From Oscillospiraceae bacterium (GTDB lineage: Bacteria; Bacillota; Clostridia; Oscillospirales; CAG-272), in contig SVSP01000028.1 in assembly GCA_015064255.1 (NCBI GenBank), forward strand, positions 1 through 34,281: a DNA stretch of 34,281 nucleotides. Direction: 5' to 3'. The notes under the pieces are model-generated. The model was not told where the DNA came from. It was given only the letters and a program-made list of their open reading frames with translations, and did no database searches. Shown one piece after another: positions 23,637-31,138 of this stretch. Both the position numbers and the translations under genes were made by a program. Numbering within the stretch: position 1 is the stretch's first letter; every line of letters starts with the position of its first letter.

Positions 23637-24722
23637 ATGGACAGAATTGTTAACATTGGTATTATCGGATGCGGAGGTATTGCAAACGGAAAGCATATGC
23701 CTGCACTCAGCTCGCTCCCCAACGTAAAGATGGTTGCTTTCTGCGACCTTATCGAAGAAAGAGCAGTGGCAGCTGCTAAGAAGTACGGCACAGCCGATGC
23801 AAAGGTTTATACTGACTACAAGGAACTTCTTAAAGACGAAAACATAGAAGTTGTTCACGTTCTTACACCTAACCGTTCGCACGCTGATATCACAGTAGAT
23901 GCTCTTTACGCAGGTAAGCACGTAATGTGCGAAAAGCCTATGGCAAAGACGGCTGCAGATGCAAAGAGAATGCTCGACGCCGCAAAGGAAACGGGCAAGA
24001 AGCTTACAATAGGCTATCAGCACCGTAAGAAGCCCTCCGCAATGTACGCAAAAGAATACATCGAAAAGGGCGAACTCGGCGAAATATACAGCGCAAACTG
24101 CTACGCAGTACGCCGTCGCGGAACACCTAACTGGGGCGTATTCCTCAACGAGTATGAACAGGGCGGCGGTCCTCTTATCGATATTGCTACTCACTCTCTC
24201 GACCTTACACTTTATCTTATGAATAACTATGAGCCCAAGATGGTAGTAGGTAAGACTCATAAGAAGATCGAGCATCCCGAAGCAGGAAACATTTGGGGCG
24301 ATAACGGCGTAAGCACGACACCTCTTGAAGAAGCTGCATATGCATTCATTCTTATGAAGAACGGCGCTACGATTATGCTTGAAACAAGCTGGGCGCTCAA
24401 TACTGCAGAGCCTATCGAAGAGGGAAGCTGTGTTCTTTACGGAAGCCGCGCAGGTCTTTCTCTTAAGAACAACCACCTCACAATAAACAAGGTAGAACTT
24501 AACCGTCCCGTTATCACAAACGTTGATACCTCTGTCGGCGGAGTTGCATTCTACTCGGGCGCATCCTCCAATCCTCCTGTAGTTGAAGCACAGAACTGGA
24601 TCTATTCTATCATTCACGACGAAACTCCGATAGTTAAGCCCGAAGAAGCATACGTTGTTTCTCAGATCCTCGAAGCAATTTACGAATCGAGCAAGTCCGG
24701 AAAGCCGGTGTATTTTGAATGA
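23637..24722 (+). CDS. Gfo/Idh/MocA-family oxidoreductase
   Basis: ATG 23637 is preceded by GAAAGGAA; the earlier in-frame ATG at 23619 lies before that site. The 361-residue protein has the Rossmann motif GIIGCGGIA at residues 8-16, the EKP motif E99-K100-P101 in CEKPMAK, and D182/H186 in GGGPLIDIATHSLDL, the usual catalytic pair. The family oxidises or reduces sugars, inositols or N-acetyl-sugar derivatives with NAD(P). Codon use is biased toward AAG, AAC and CTC, suggesting good expression. The end overlaps the next oxidoreductase by 4 nt. Confidence 0.92.
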   Translation: MDRIVNIGIIGCGGIANGKHMPALSSLPNVKMVAFCDLIEERAVAAAKKYGTADAKVYTDYKELLKDENIEVVHVLTPNRSHADITVDALYAGKHVMCEKPMAKTAADAKRMLDAAKETGKKLTIGYQHRKKPSAMYAKEYIEKGELGEIYSANCYAVRRRGTPNWGVFLNEYEQGGGPLIDIATHSLDLTLYLMNNYEPKMVVGKTHKKIEHPEAGNIWGDNGVSTTPLEEAAYAFILMKNGATIMLETSWALNTAEPIEEGSCVLYGSRAGLSLKNNHLTINKVELNRPVITNVDTSVGGVAFYSGASSNPPVVEAQNWIYSIIHDETPIVKPEEAYVVSQILEAIYESSKSGKPVYFE

Positions 24723-25657
24723 GAAAGATAGCTGTATGCGGCGTTTGGCACGTTCACGCTCCTGATTATACAAGAGTGGCTATTGAGAGAGGCGAGGTCG
24801 TAGGCGTTTGGGATGAAAATGCTGACAGAAAGAACGAGTTTTGCGAAAAATTCGGACTCAAAGCGTTTGATACTCTAAACGATCTTCTCGCTTCCGATGC
24901 AGACGGTGTCATCGTGTGCGCATCTACCGATACACACGCCGATGTTATGGTAAAGATTGCGGACGCGAAGAAGGACATTTTCACGGAAAAGGTTCTTGCG
25001 CTCACCGATGAAGACTGTGATCGCGTTGCCGAAGCAGTTGAGAGAAATCAGGTAAAATTCGTGATTTCACTCGTTCAGAAGTCTTGCCCCGGTCCGCTCA
25101 CCGTAAAAAGCATCGTTGACAGCGGCGAGCTTGGCAAGATTGCTTACGTTCGCTTCAGAAACTGTCATAGCGGAAGCAGTGCAAATTGGCTTCCCAAGCA
25201 TTTCTATGACGCAAAGGAATGCGGCGGCGGTGCGATGATCGATCTCGGTGCTCACGGAATGTATCTTATCGATTGGATACTCGGTATGCCGAGCAGTTAT
25301 AAGTCGATATTTACAAATGCGTGCATAAACGAAGATGCAAATAAGCTCAACAGCGATAAAGTTGAGGATAATGCAACTACTGTTATGGGTTACGATAACG
25401 GTGCGATCGCCGTCAACGAAACGGGATTCGTTTCGGGTGCTTCTCCTATGATCCTTGAAATAGACGGAGAAAAGGGTTATGTACGATTCTCCGAAAACAA
25501 GGTTATAAAGCGTGTCGGCGGACAGCTTTGTGAAGTACCGATGATTCAGGGAAAACCTTCGCCTATCGTGCAGTTCGTTACCGAAAATTATCTCGGCGGA
25601 TGCGGTATTGAAGAAGCCAAAAATCTCACGCATATGATGGTCGAAGCGTATAAATAA
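24719..25657 (+). CDS. Second Gfo/Idh/MocA-family oxidoreductase, atypical motifs
   Basis: A 312-residue relative of the upstream gene, starting within its stop (ATGA overlap), so translation is coupled. The nucleotide-binding loop reads CGVWHVHA instead of G-x-G-x-x-G/A. The usual EKP is EKV (E90-K91-V92). GGGAMIDLGAHGMYL keeps the D/H pair. The changed loop suggests an altered cofactor site or a regulatory partner role for the first enzyme, as an inference. It is the last gene of the set. Confidence 0.88.
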   Translation: MRKIAVCGVWHVHAPDYTRVAIERGEVVGVWDENADRKNEFCEKFGLKAFDTLNDLLASDADGVIVCASTDTHADVMVKIADAKKDIFTEKVLALTDEDCDRVAEAVERNQVKFVISLVQKSCPGPLTVKSIVDSGELGKIAYVRFRNCHSGSSANWLPKHFYDAKECGGGAMIDLGAHGMYLIDWILGMPSSYKSIFTNACINEDANKLNSDKVEDNATTVMGYDNGAIAVNETGFVSGASPMILEIDGEKGYVRFSENKVIKRVGGQLCEVPMIQGKPSPIVQFVTENYLGGCGIEEAKNLTHMMVEAYK

Positions 25658-25742
25658 TAACAAAAAACTTGCAAAACCGAAGGCGTTGTGTTCCTAAGGA
25701 TAGTTTTTTGAGATCCCATACAATACGTTGAAGAATAATATG

Positions 25743-25779
25743 AAAAGGGCGAAGATTTGTCAGAAATCTCCGTCCTTTT
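25743..25779 (+). terminator. Terminator after the oxidoreductase pair
   Basis: AAAAGGGCGAAGATTT pairs with AAATCTCCGTCCTTTT (one G-U, one mismatch) around GTCAG, followed by a run of T. Confidence 0.75.
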
Positions 25780-25781
25780 TT

Positions 25782-25819
25782 TTGACAAGCAATGCTTTTT
25801 TTGACAAGCAATGCTTTTT
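25782..25819. repeat. Perfect 19-nt tandem duplication
   Basis: TTGACAAGCAATGCTTTTT occurs twice without a gap (25782-25800, 25801-25819). Each unit holds a -35-like TTGACA and a short AGCA/TGCT stem. It lies between the terminator and the promoter of the sigma-factor gene. Confidence 0.8.
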
Positions 25820-25839
25820 GTGGACACAATACTTTGTTG

Positions 25840-25868
25840 TAGACTAATTCATGAATTTATGATATAAT
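25840..25868 (+). promoter_or_regulatory. Promoter of the sigma-factor gene
   Basis: TAGACT (25840-25845), 17 nt ending in TGA, TATAAT (25863-25868). The extended -10 can offset the weak -35. Confidence 0.6.
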
Positions 25869-25947
25869 ATTCTTAATTCCACCTAACATTCCAACAAACG
25901 CACGGACTATATAAGTGAAAGCATTGATCAATCGCTTGGAGAAAGAA

Positions 25948-27573
25948 ATGAAAAAACAAGACTTGCTAAAATATTTTGACGACAACTTGCTTGATAAGCT
26001 ATTTGGCTTTTGTTATGCAAGAACAAATGACAGCCACGAGGCAGAGGAGCTGTGCTCGGATATCATCTATGCCCTCGTTAAAGCTGCCCATAGCGACGGA
26101 GAGATCAACAGCGTATATCCGTTTATTTGGAGAGTGGCTCGTAACGTTTATGCCGATTTTTCAAATTATCGAAGAAAACGCGCGGAAAACATCTATGAAG
26201 GCGATTCGGAAGAAATTTTGCTCGGTGCTTTGGAAGAAGATACTTCCGATGATACCGCAGAGCTATTAACATCCGTATATCGCAGAATTGCTTTTTTGAC
26301 CAAAGCATACCGCGAAGTTATGATAATGTTCTACATAGACGGTCTTTCCACGGCTCAGATAGCAAAAGCACAAGGAACAAGCGAGGGGGCGGTTCGTCAA
26401 AGACTCTTTTCAGCAAGACAAAAGATCAAAAGTGAGGTAGAAGAAATGGCAGAAACTTATAACAAGCCGGTAGCGCTTGATAAAATCGATTTTGTGATTT
26501 GGGGAACGGGAAATCCCGGATGGGGTGATCCTCGCAGTATATGCACGAGAATGTTCTCAAATCATATCGTGTGGCTTTGCCACAAGAAGCCGATGAGTGC
26601 TTCTGAAATTGCAGAGGAACTGAACGTTCCTACCGTTTACGTTGAAGAAGAGCTTGAAATCCTTCGCAAAGGCGAAAATGGAAAATACGGTTTCCTTCGC
26701 CGTTTGGATAACGGCAAATACGCTCTCAATTTCATTTTGCTTGATAAAGATGTATTCGAAAAAGCAAATGCAATTTATACAGAGCAGTTGCCAAAGATCT
26801 GCGAAACCATATCGAACTATATCGAAGAACATAAAGCGCAGTATCTTGCTTTCCCGTATCTTAACAAGAAAGTTGATATGAATCTTATTCTGTGGCAGCA
26901 GGTATACCATATTGCCCATGCTTTCTCGTTCTGTGTTGAGTCTGCTTTGAAGAAAAATCATTTTGCTGACGCCGCAAAAACAGACCGCCCGTTCAGCGTG
27001 TATGGATATGTAGATAACGGCAAGTATTATGGCGGCGGTTGGGATGGCGTTGACGCACAAAACGTGTGCGGATTCTCTAACGTCCATCTCGATAATATCT
27101 ACATCACAAGAATTAAGCCTCATTTTCACTGCGGACTGAATGTGTCTAAAGACCCTCAGATTCAGCTTGCACTCCGTGCCATTGATGGTCTTGATGTTAC
27201 GTTACTTTCCGAAGAAGAAAAAGAGCACGCTGCAAAAGCTATCGAGTGCGGATATTTGTATCGCGATGGAGATATGCTTTATACTAAGATCCTTGTAAAC
27301 GCGCTTTCTGACAGAGATCGACTTTTTGATATCAGTAATGCTTTGCAGAATGGATATTTCGACGCCGATGCCGAAATTGTTGCGGCAAAGGTTGCAGAGC
27401 TTATCAGAAAATCTCTTCCCGATTATCTTCTCGGAGAATGGAGATTGGCAAACAATCTTGCAAGTCTGCCCATTCTCGATGCGGTCGTTGAATGTCTTAT
27501 AGAAAAAGGCGTATTAACACCTCCCGAGGACGGAATCGGTGCGGAAGGTTGTTGGATGAGCGTAGAAAAGTAA
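25948..27573 (+). CDS. ECF-like sigma factor with long C-terminal extension
   Basis: I prefer ATG 25948, which follows TTGGAG by 6 nt; GTG 25915 would add 11 residues. The 541-residue product begins with sigma region 2 (LFGFCYARTNDSHEAEELCS, then VYPFIWRVARNVYADF) and region 4 (REVMIMFYIDGLSTAQIAKA followed by QGTSEGAVRQRLFSARQKI), ending near residue 165. A further ~370 residues follow. The first part (MSASEIAEELNVPTVYVEEE then LEILRKG) looks like a winged helix, and the rest is a mixed alpha/beta domain I cannot name. ECF sigma factors are usually under 200 residues, so this looks like a self-contained sigma factor with its own sensory part. No anti-sigma gene is adjacent. Confidence 0.85.
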   Translation: MKKQDLLKYFDDNLLDKLFGFCYARTNDSHEAEELCSDIIYALVKAAHSDGEINSVYPFIWRVARNVYADFSNYRRKRAENIYEGDSEEILLGALEEDTSDDTAELLTSVYRRIAFLTKAYREVMIMFYIDGLSTAQIAKAQGTSEGAVRQRLFSARQKIKSEVEEMAETYNKPVALDKIDFVIWGTGNPGWGDPRSICTRMFSNHIVWLCHKKPMSASEIAEELNVPTVYVEEELEILRKGENGKYGFLRRLDNGKYALNFILLDKDVFEKANAIYTEQLPKICETISNYIEEHKAQYLAFPYLNKKVDMNLILWQQVYHIAHAFSFCVESALKKNHFADAAKTDRPFSVYGYVDNGKYYGGGWDGVDAQNVCGFSNVHLDNIYITRIKPHFHCGLNVSKDPQIQLALRAIDGLDVTLLSEEEKEHAAKAIECGYLYRDGDMLYTKILVNALSDRDRLFDISNALQNGYFDADAEIVAAKVAELIRKSLPDYLLGEWRLANNLASLPILDAVVECLIEKGVLTPPEDGIGAEGCWMSVEK

Positions 27574-27578
27574 AATTA

Positions 27579-27612
27579 ATACCGCCGAGGTTTTTATTAT
27601 TCTCGGCGGTAT
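27579..27612 (+). terminator. Terminator after the sigma-factor gene
   Basis: ATACCGCCGAG pairs perfectly with CTCGGCGGTAT around a T-rich 12-nt loop. The downstream T tract is short. Confidence 0.7.
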
Positions 27613-27660
27613 GTTATTTCATACAGCACTTACTCAGCAGAGAAAGTAGTGATACAATAT

Positions 27661-27698
27661 AAAAAGCCGATACGGAAATGAATCTATTTGGGCTTTTT
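27661..27698. terminator. Second terminator-like hairpin
   Basis: AAAAAGCC pairs with GGCTTTTT across a 22-nt loop. It could back up the previous terminator or serve the opposite strand. Confidence 0.5.
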
Positions 27699-27782
27699 CA
27701 CTGTGCTTTAGAATCCGATGCATAGTCTTTGTGATTTTTTACGGGAGGTATAGATAAAATTAAAAATATTTTTCGTAAATAC

Positions 27783-27811
27783 TTGAACGGCAGAATAAAA
27801 TATGATATAAT
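27783..27811 (+). promoter_or_regulatory. Promoter of the small membrane protein gene
   Basis: TTGAAC (27783-27788), 17 nt ending in TGA, TATAAT (27806-27811). Confidence 0.7.
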
Positions 27812-27844
27812 AAAACGGACATAGATAATACGGAGAGTAATCGG

Positions 27845-28051
27845 ATGAAAGAAAAGAATAATAAAAAAATATGGTTTCGCGTGCTGTTTGCTTTTGCGCT
27901 CTTTCTTTATATTGCAGTAGAAGTTATCATCGTGCACGTATTCAACTGGAAGTTTATGGAGAATCCTCTGACGGTTGCGGCTCCTGCTGTTTTGTTTATT
28001 TTCTCGATTTTGTGCGAGAAAGTGGAAAAAGGAAAGAAAAAGGACGAATAA
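27845..28051 (+). CDS. Small two-helix membrane protein
   Basis: A 68-residue protein with two hydrophobic segments (VLFAFALFLYIAVEVIIVHV and PLTVAAPAVLFIFSILCEKV) and highly charged ends (MKEKNNKK and EKGKKKDE). I do not recognise a family. It is supported as a real gene by its own consensus promoter, a CGGAGAG site before ATG and a strong terminator 67 nt after the stop. Confidence 0.65.
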   Translation: MKEKNNKKIWFRVLFAFALFLYIAVEVIIVHVFNWKFMENPLTVAAPAVLFIFSILCEKVEKGKKKDE

Positions 28052-28118
28052 TTTTTGTGCCGGTAACATATATTTTTTTGCTTTGCAGTGCATATGTTTT
28101 GAGTTTTAATATTTGAAA

Positions 28119-28149
28119 AGGACAGAGAAATTTTGCGTTTCTCTGTCCT
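28119..28149 (+). terminator. Terminator after the small membrane protein
   Basis: AGGACAGAGAAA pairs perfectly with TTTCTCTGTCCT around TTTTGCG, followed by ATGTTTTTA. Confidence 0.8.
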
Positions 28150-28206
28150 ATGTTTTTATATTCAGTTGCCGTAAATTGTTTTTTGTCGATACAAATATAT
28201 CGACTA

Positions 28207-28290
28207 TCACACTTCTACCCAGCGGCGTTCCTCAGCAGATGTGATGATAGCATCAACGACCTTTTGACCCTGCGAGCCGTCGCAATTTCC
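28207..28290 (-). pseudogene. Decayed C-terminus of a Gfo/Idh/MocA oxidoreductase
   Basis: On the minus strand the frame ends DGSQGQKVVDAIITSAEERR followed by WVEV and a stop. This is the typical last segment of Gfo/Idh/MocA enzymes (DG-x-QG-x-K-V-x-DAI-x-x-SAE-x-x-x-W-V). Upstream in the same frame the sequence no longer resembles the family, so only the tail remains. It is a remnant of a deleted gene in the opposite orientation to its neighbours and unrelated to the intact pair at 23637-25657 by position. Confidence 0.6.
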
Positions 28291-28511
28291 GCTTCGGAGA
28301 ATAAATCTTTTACCGAAACCGATTATGCAAAGATCCGCGCAGAGCTCGTGCGCCAAAACGTGTATGATGAATAAACAGCCGATGTTATCATATCGAGCCG
28401 AGAAAAGTAAGGCAAATCGACACTTTACGGCACAAATAAAAAGACGGAGAACTTTTACAGTTCTCAGTCTTATTTTTTTTTGCAAATTTCAAAAGAAATT
28501 TTTAAAACCCC
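28291..28511. other. Non-coding stretch between the remnant and the YhbD promoter
   Basis: Open frames here are short and have no ribosome site. Part may be further decayed oxidoreductase sequence. It ends in the terminator-like stem at 28441-28471. Confidence 0.4.
28441..28471. terminator. Terminator-like hairpin before the YhbD promoter
   Basis: AAGAC and GAGAAC pair with GTTCTC and GTCTT around TTTTACA (one mismatch between the two blocks). A long T run follows at 28472-28480. Confidence 0.7.
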
Positions 28512-28540
28512 TTGACAGCGTAACATTGTTATGCTATCAT
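28512..28540 (+). promoter_or_regulatory. Promoter of the YhbD-bactofilin operon
   Basis: TTGACA (28512-28517), 17 nt, TATCAT (28535-28540). The spacer itself is a near-palindrome, which is a place where MerR-type regulators bind. Confidence 0.8.
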
Positions 28541-28561
28541 ATGTTCGTAACAATGTTACGA
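28518..28561. promoter_or_regulatory. Double palindromic operator GTAACAnTGTTAC
   Basis: Site 1 (28518-28534), GCGTAACATTGTTATGC, fills the -35/-10 spacer. Site 2 (28545-28561), TCGTAACAATGTTACGA, is a perfect 8-1-8 palindrome just after the -10, at the transcription start. The next gene encodes a MerR-like helix-turn-helix protein, so autoregulation is likely. Confidence 0.75.
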
Positions 28562-28584
28562 AAGAGAGGCGAAACAGCGAAACA

Positions 28585-28989
28585 ATGGATAATTTGATTT
28601 CAAAGAAAGAAGTGCTGGAAAAATACGAAATCTCATACGGGGCGCTATATCGGTGGAAGAGAATGGGTCTTATCCCGGAAGAATGGTTCGTGAAAAAATC
28701 TGCGGTGACGGGACAGGAAACCTTTTTTGAAAGGGAACAGATTTGCCGACGAATAGAGATGATACTCGGTCTTAAAGATAGTTTTTCTCTCGAAGAAATA
28801 GCGAAACAGCTTGAAGAGGAAGACTCAGCAAAAGGCGAGCGAGTGCTGAAAGCCGTGTGGCAGGGCGGAAGCGCGAGTGTTCCGCTTGAAAGCATTATTT
28901 CGCTTTGTATAGTTGATTCAAACGGCGAAGAGTGTATAGACGATACCGAAAAACTGCGAAGCGTGATAAATCAGATAATAAAAAAATAA
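28585..28989 (+). CDS. yhbD: YhbD-like MerR-type helix-turn-helix regulator (DUF4004)
   Basis: From ATG 28585 the product is 134 residues. [20 protein letters not shown] followed by [25 protein letters not shown] closely matches my memory of YhbD proteins of Bacillus and Clostridium. These have a MerR-like N-terminal winged helix; the C-terminal half ([15 protein letters not shown] onward) is helical. An upstream ATG at 28531 would lie inside the promoter and is rejected. The ribosome site is weak. In Bacillus subtilis yhbD precedes the bactofilin genes yhbE and yhbF, and a bactofilin-like gene follows here after 31 nt, so the linkage is conserved. Confidence 0.85.
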   Translation: MDNLISKKEVLEKYEISYGALYRWKRMGLIPEEWFVKKSAVTGQETFFEREQICRRIEMILGLKDSFSLEEIAKQLEEEDSAKGERVLKAVWQGGSASVPLESIISLCIVDSNGEECIDDTEKLRSVINQIIKK

Positions 28990-29020
28990 AACGAGTGAAA
29001 ATATAAGAAAAGGAGAAAAT

Positions 29021-29698
29021 ATGATGGATAATAATTTGAGCAGCACACATATTGCGGGTGCGGGAACTGTCGCGGGCGGCAGTTATAACGAGGTAACTTG
29101 CAGCGGAAGCGCGAGTATCGCGGCAGACATTAAGTGTAAATATCTTTCGGGAAGCGGTTCAGTATCGGCTCACGGTAACATAGACTGCGAGGGCAGTGTA
29201 AAGATTTCGGGAGCGTTTTCATCTCACGGCGATGTAAAAGCCGAGGTCTTTAAAAGCGCGGGAGCTGTCAAAATCAAGAAATCTCTTACTGCCAAGGAAA
29301 TAGAGATTGCGGGAGCTTTGAAGGTGCTCGGAGATATGTCAGCCGAGGAAGCGGAGCTTCACGGTGCGGTACATATCGAGGGACTTTTGAACGTTGATAA
29401 GCTTTACATCAGGCTTGATGAAGGCTCTTTTTCAAGCAGTAAGGTGGGTACTATCGGCGGAAGCTGTGTAACTGTCAAGGCAAGCAGAAAAATGTGGAAG
29501 CTTTTCGGAAAGAAATACAGTATTCTTGAAACAGAACTTATAGAAGCTGATAAAGTAGATATCGAAAATACACACGCAGATACAGTCCGCACGGTAGACG
29601 CTTTTATCGGCGATGGCTGTAAGATAGGAACTCTCGAATACAGCGGAGAAGCAAAGATCAGCGAAAAAGCCGAGGTTGAGAATCTTGTGAGAATATAA
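29021..29698 (+). CDS. Bactofilin-like polymer-forming protein (YhbE/YhbF type)
   Basis: A 225-residue protein built of short beta repeats rich in G, S and A, such as HIAGAGTVAGGSYNEVTCSG, VSAHGNIDCEGSVKISGAFS and SHGDVKAEVFKSAGAVKIKK. This is the regular right-handed beta-helix pattern of bactofilins, in the longer two-part YhbE/YhbF form. Bactofilins assemble into membrane-linked filaments that affect cell shape or motility. AAAGGAG precedes ATG 29021; ATG 29024 is equally usable. It is cotranscribed with yhbD under the double operator. A terminator follows. Confidence 0.85.
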   Translation: MMDNNLSSTHIAGAGTVAGGSYNEVTCSGSASIAADIKCKYLSGSGSVSAHGNIDCEGSVKISGAFSSHGDVKAEVFKSAGAVKIKKSLTAKEIEIAGALKVLGDMSAEEAELHGAVHIEGLLNVDKLYIRLDEGSFSSSKVGTIGGSCVTVKASRKMWKLFGKKYSILETELIEADKVDIENTHADTVRTVDAFIGDGCKIGTLEYSGEAKISEKAEVENLVRI

Positions 29699-29705
29699 AA
29701 CCGAT

Positions 29706-29731
29706 ACCGACAGGGAAATATACCTGTCGGT
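29706..29731 (+). terminator. Terminator of the YhbD-bactofilin operon
   Basis: ACCGACAGG pairs perfectly with CCTGTCGGT around an 8-nt loop and is followed by GTTTTG. Confidence 0.8.
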
Positions 29732-29766
29732 GTTTTGTCAGTAGAAAATAAATCTGCGAAAATCTA

Positions 29767-29795
29767 TTGAAAAAACATATAAAAAGTGATAAAAT
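29767..29795 (+). promoter_or_regulatory. Promoter of the pyrophosphatase-like gene
   Basis: TTGAAA (29767-29772), 17 nt ending in TGA, TAAAAT (29790-29795). Confidence 0.65.
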
Positions 29796-29841
29796 TATCA
29801 TTAAGATACAGTATAGAAATTTTTAGCAAGGAGAAAAAACG

Positions 29842-30201
29842 ATGGACGAAAAAAGAAAAGCACTTGCCGAAAGCTATCTCGGAAAAACGGTAGATATAGT
29901 AATAGACAGACCGCTTGGAAGCTCTCATCCGAAATACAGCAATATGATATATCCTGTAAACTACGGATATATTCCGAACGTTATCGGCGGTGACGGCGAA
30001 GAGCTTGACGTCTATCTTCTCGGAGTGAATGAAGCCGTAAAAGAGTATAGAGCAAGGCTTATAGCCGTTATTTGCCGAAATAACGACGTTGAAGATAAGC
30101 TTGTTGCTTCTCCTGAAAGTGTAGATTTTTCTGCATCTGAAATAAAAGAAGCCGTGGATTTTCAGGAAAAGTATTTTGACAGCGAGATCGTGATATTGTA
30201 A
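29842..30201 (+). CDS. Small inorganic pyrophosphatase-like protein
   Basis: A 119-residue protein with family I pyrophosphatase features: DRPLGSSHPKYSNMIYPVNY, then GYIPNVIGGDGEELDVYLLG. The first block gives the expected K, Y and P-V-N-Y-G-Y-I-P positions. The metal signature is normally D-x-D-P/E-x-D; here it is D-G-E-E-L-D, so the second Asp is Glu. Normal family members are near 175 residues, so this is about one third shorter and may be a shortened paralogue with changed activity on a phosphate ester. AAGGAG precedes ATG 29842. The APH-type gene follows after 19 nt, so they are cotranscribed. Confidence 0.8.
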   Translation: MDEKRKALAESYLGKTVDIVIDRPLGSSHPKYSNMIYPVNYGYIPNVIGGDGEELDVYLLGVNEAVKEYRARLIAVICRNNDVEDKLVASPESVDFSASEIKEAVDFQEKYFDSEIVIL

Positions 30202-30220
30202 AACACACGAGGATATGATA

Positions 30221-31096
30221 ATGGAAAAACTTGAATTCGTAACAAAAACACCGATCGAAAAAGGCTGGTCGGGAGATAAAAAATACTGTGCGGTGACATC
30301 GGACGGGACAAAATATCTTCTGAGAATAACACCCGAAAATAAAAGCGCGAAATGTTTTGATATGTTTCGTATGCAGCAAACTATTGCATCACTCGGAGTG
30401 CCGATGTGCAGACCGATAGAGATCGGCGAGTGCGACGGCGGGGTTTATACCGTTCAGACTTGGATAGACGGAAAAGATGCAGAAGAGGTTGTTGCAGGGC
30501 TTTCGGAAGGTGAGCAGTATAATTACGGACTTGATGCCGGCAGGATACTTAAAATTATACACTCTGTCCCCGCGCCGCCCGATGCGCCCGACTGGGAAGA
30601 GCGTTTTAACGCCAAAATCGACAGAAAGATAAAAATGTACAGCGAATGTCCGATAAAATATGAAAACGGCAGAGCTTTTTTAGACTATATAAGCCAAAAC
30701 AGATATCTGCTCAAAAACAGACCGCAGACCTTTCAGCACGGAGATTATCATATCGGAAATATGATGATAGAAAACGGAAAACTTGTGATAATCGATTTCG
30801 ACCGTTACGATTTCGGCGATCCGTGGGAAGAATTCAACCGCATCGTGTGGTGTGCGCAAGCGGCACCCTGTTTCGCTTCGGGAATGGTGGACGGATATTT
30901 CGACGGTAACGTGCCCGAGGAATTCTGGAGGCTCCTCGCGCTCTATATTTCAAGCAATACGCTTTCCTCTGTACCGTGGGCAATTCCCTTTGGACAGGGC
31001 GAGATAAATACTATGATAAATCAGGCAAAGGACGTTCTTTCTTGGTATGGCGGTATGAAAAATCCCGTTCCGAAGTGGTACAAAAGAATAGTATAA
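30221..31096 (+). CDS. Aminoglycoside phosphotransferase-family kinase
   Basis: I choose ATG 30221, 8 nt after GAGG; ATG 30215 is too close to it. The 291-residue protein has the APH/choline-kinase fold. The catalytic loop HGDYHIGNMM has H173 and D175, and the metal-binding segment IIDFDRYDFGDP has D192. The N-terminal lobe (KYLLRITPENKSAK) carries the ATP-binding lysine region. Such proteins phosphorylate small molecules; true antibiotic resistance cannot be concluded. It lies in an operon with the small pyrophosphatase-like gene upstream and a LURP-one gene 42 nt downstream. Confidence 0.87.
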   Translation: MEKLEFVTKTPIEKGWSGDKKYCAVTSDGTKYLLRITPENKSAKCFDMFRMQQTIASLGVPMCRPIEIGECDGGVYTVQTWIDGKDAEEVVAGLSEGEQYNYGLDAGRILKIIHSVPAPPDAPDWEERFNAKIDRKIKMYSECPIKYENGRAFLDYISQNRYLLKNRPQTFQHGDYHIGNMMIENGKLVIIDFDRYDFGDPWEEFNRIVWCAQAAPCFASGMVDGYFDGNVPEEFWRLLALYISSNTLSSVPWAIPFGQGEINTMINQAKDVLSWYGGMKNPVPKWYKRIV

Positions 31097-31138
31097 ACGG
31101 CATATTTTAAAATAAACATACAGAAGGAGAAAACAAAA

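Noticed and set aside
28150-28374. 74-codon + strand open frame
   Set aside because: No ribosome site, starts in the arm of a terminator region, and the opposite strand carries a recognisable oxidoreductase tail; a weak protein-like C-terminus keeps slight doubt.
28531-28584. Earlier ATG for the yhbD-like gene
   Set aside because: It lies inside the -35/-10 region and would translate the operator.
30221-31096. Antibiotic-resistance kinase
   Set aside because: The APH fold is shared by many metabolic kinases and nothing in the context indicates resistance.
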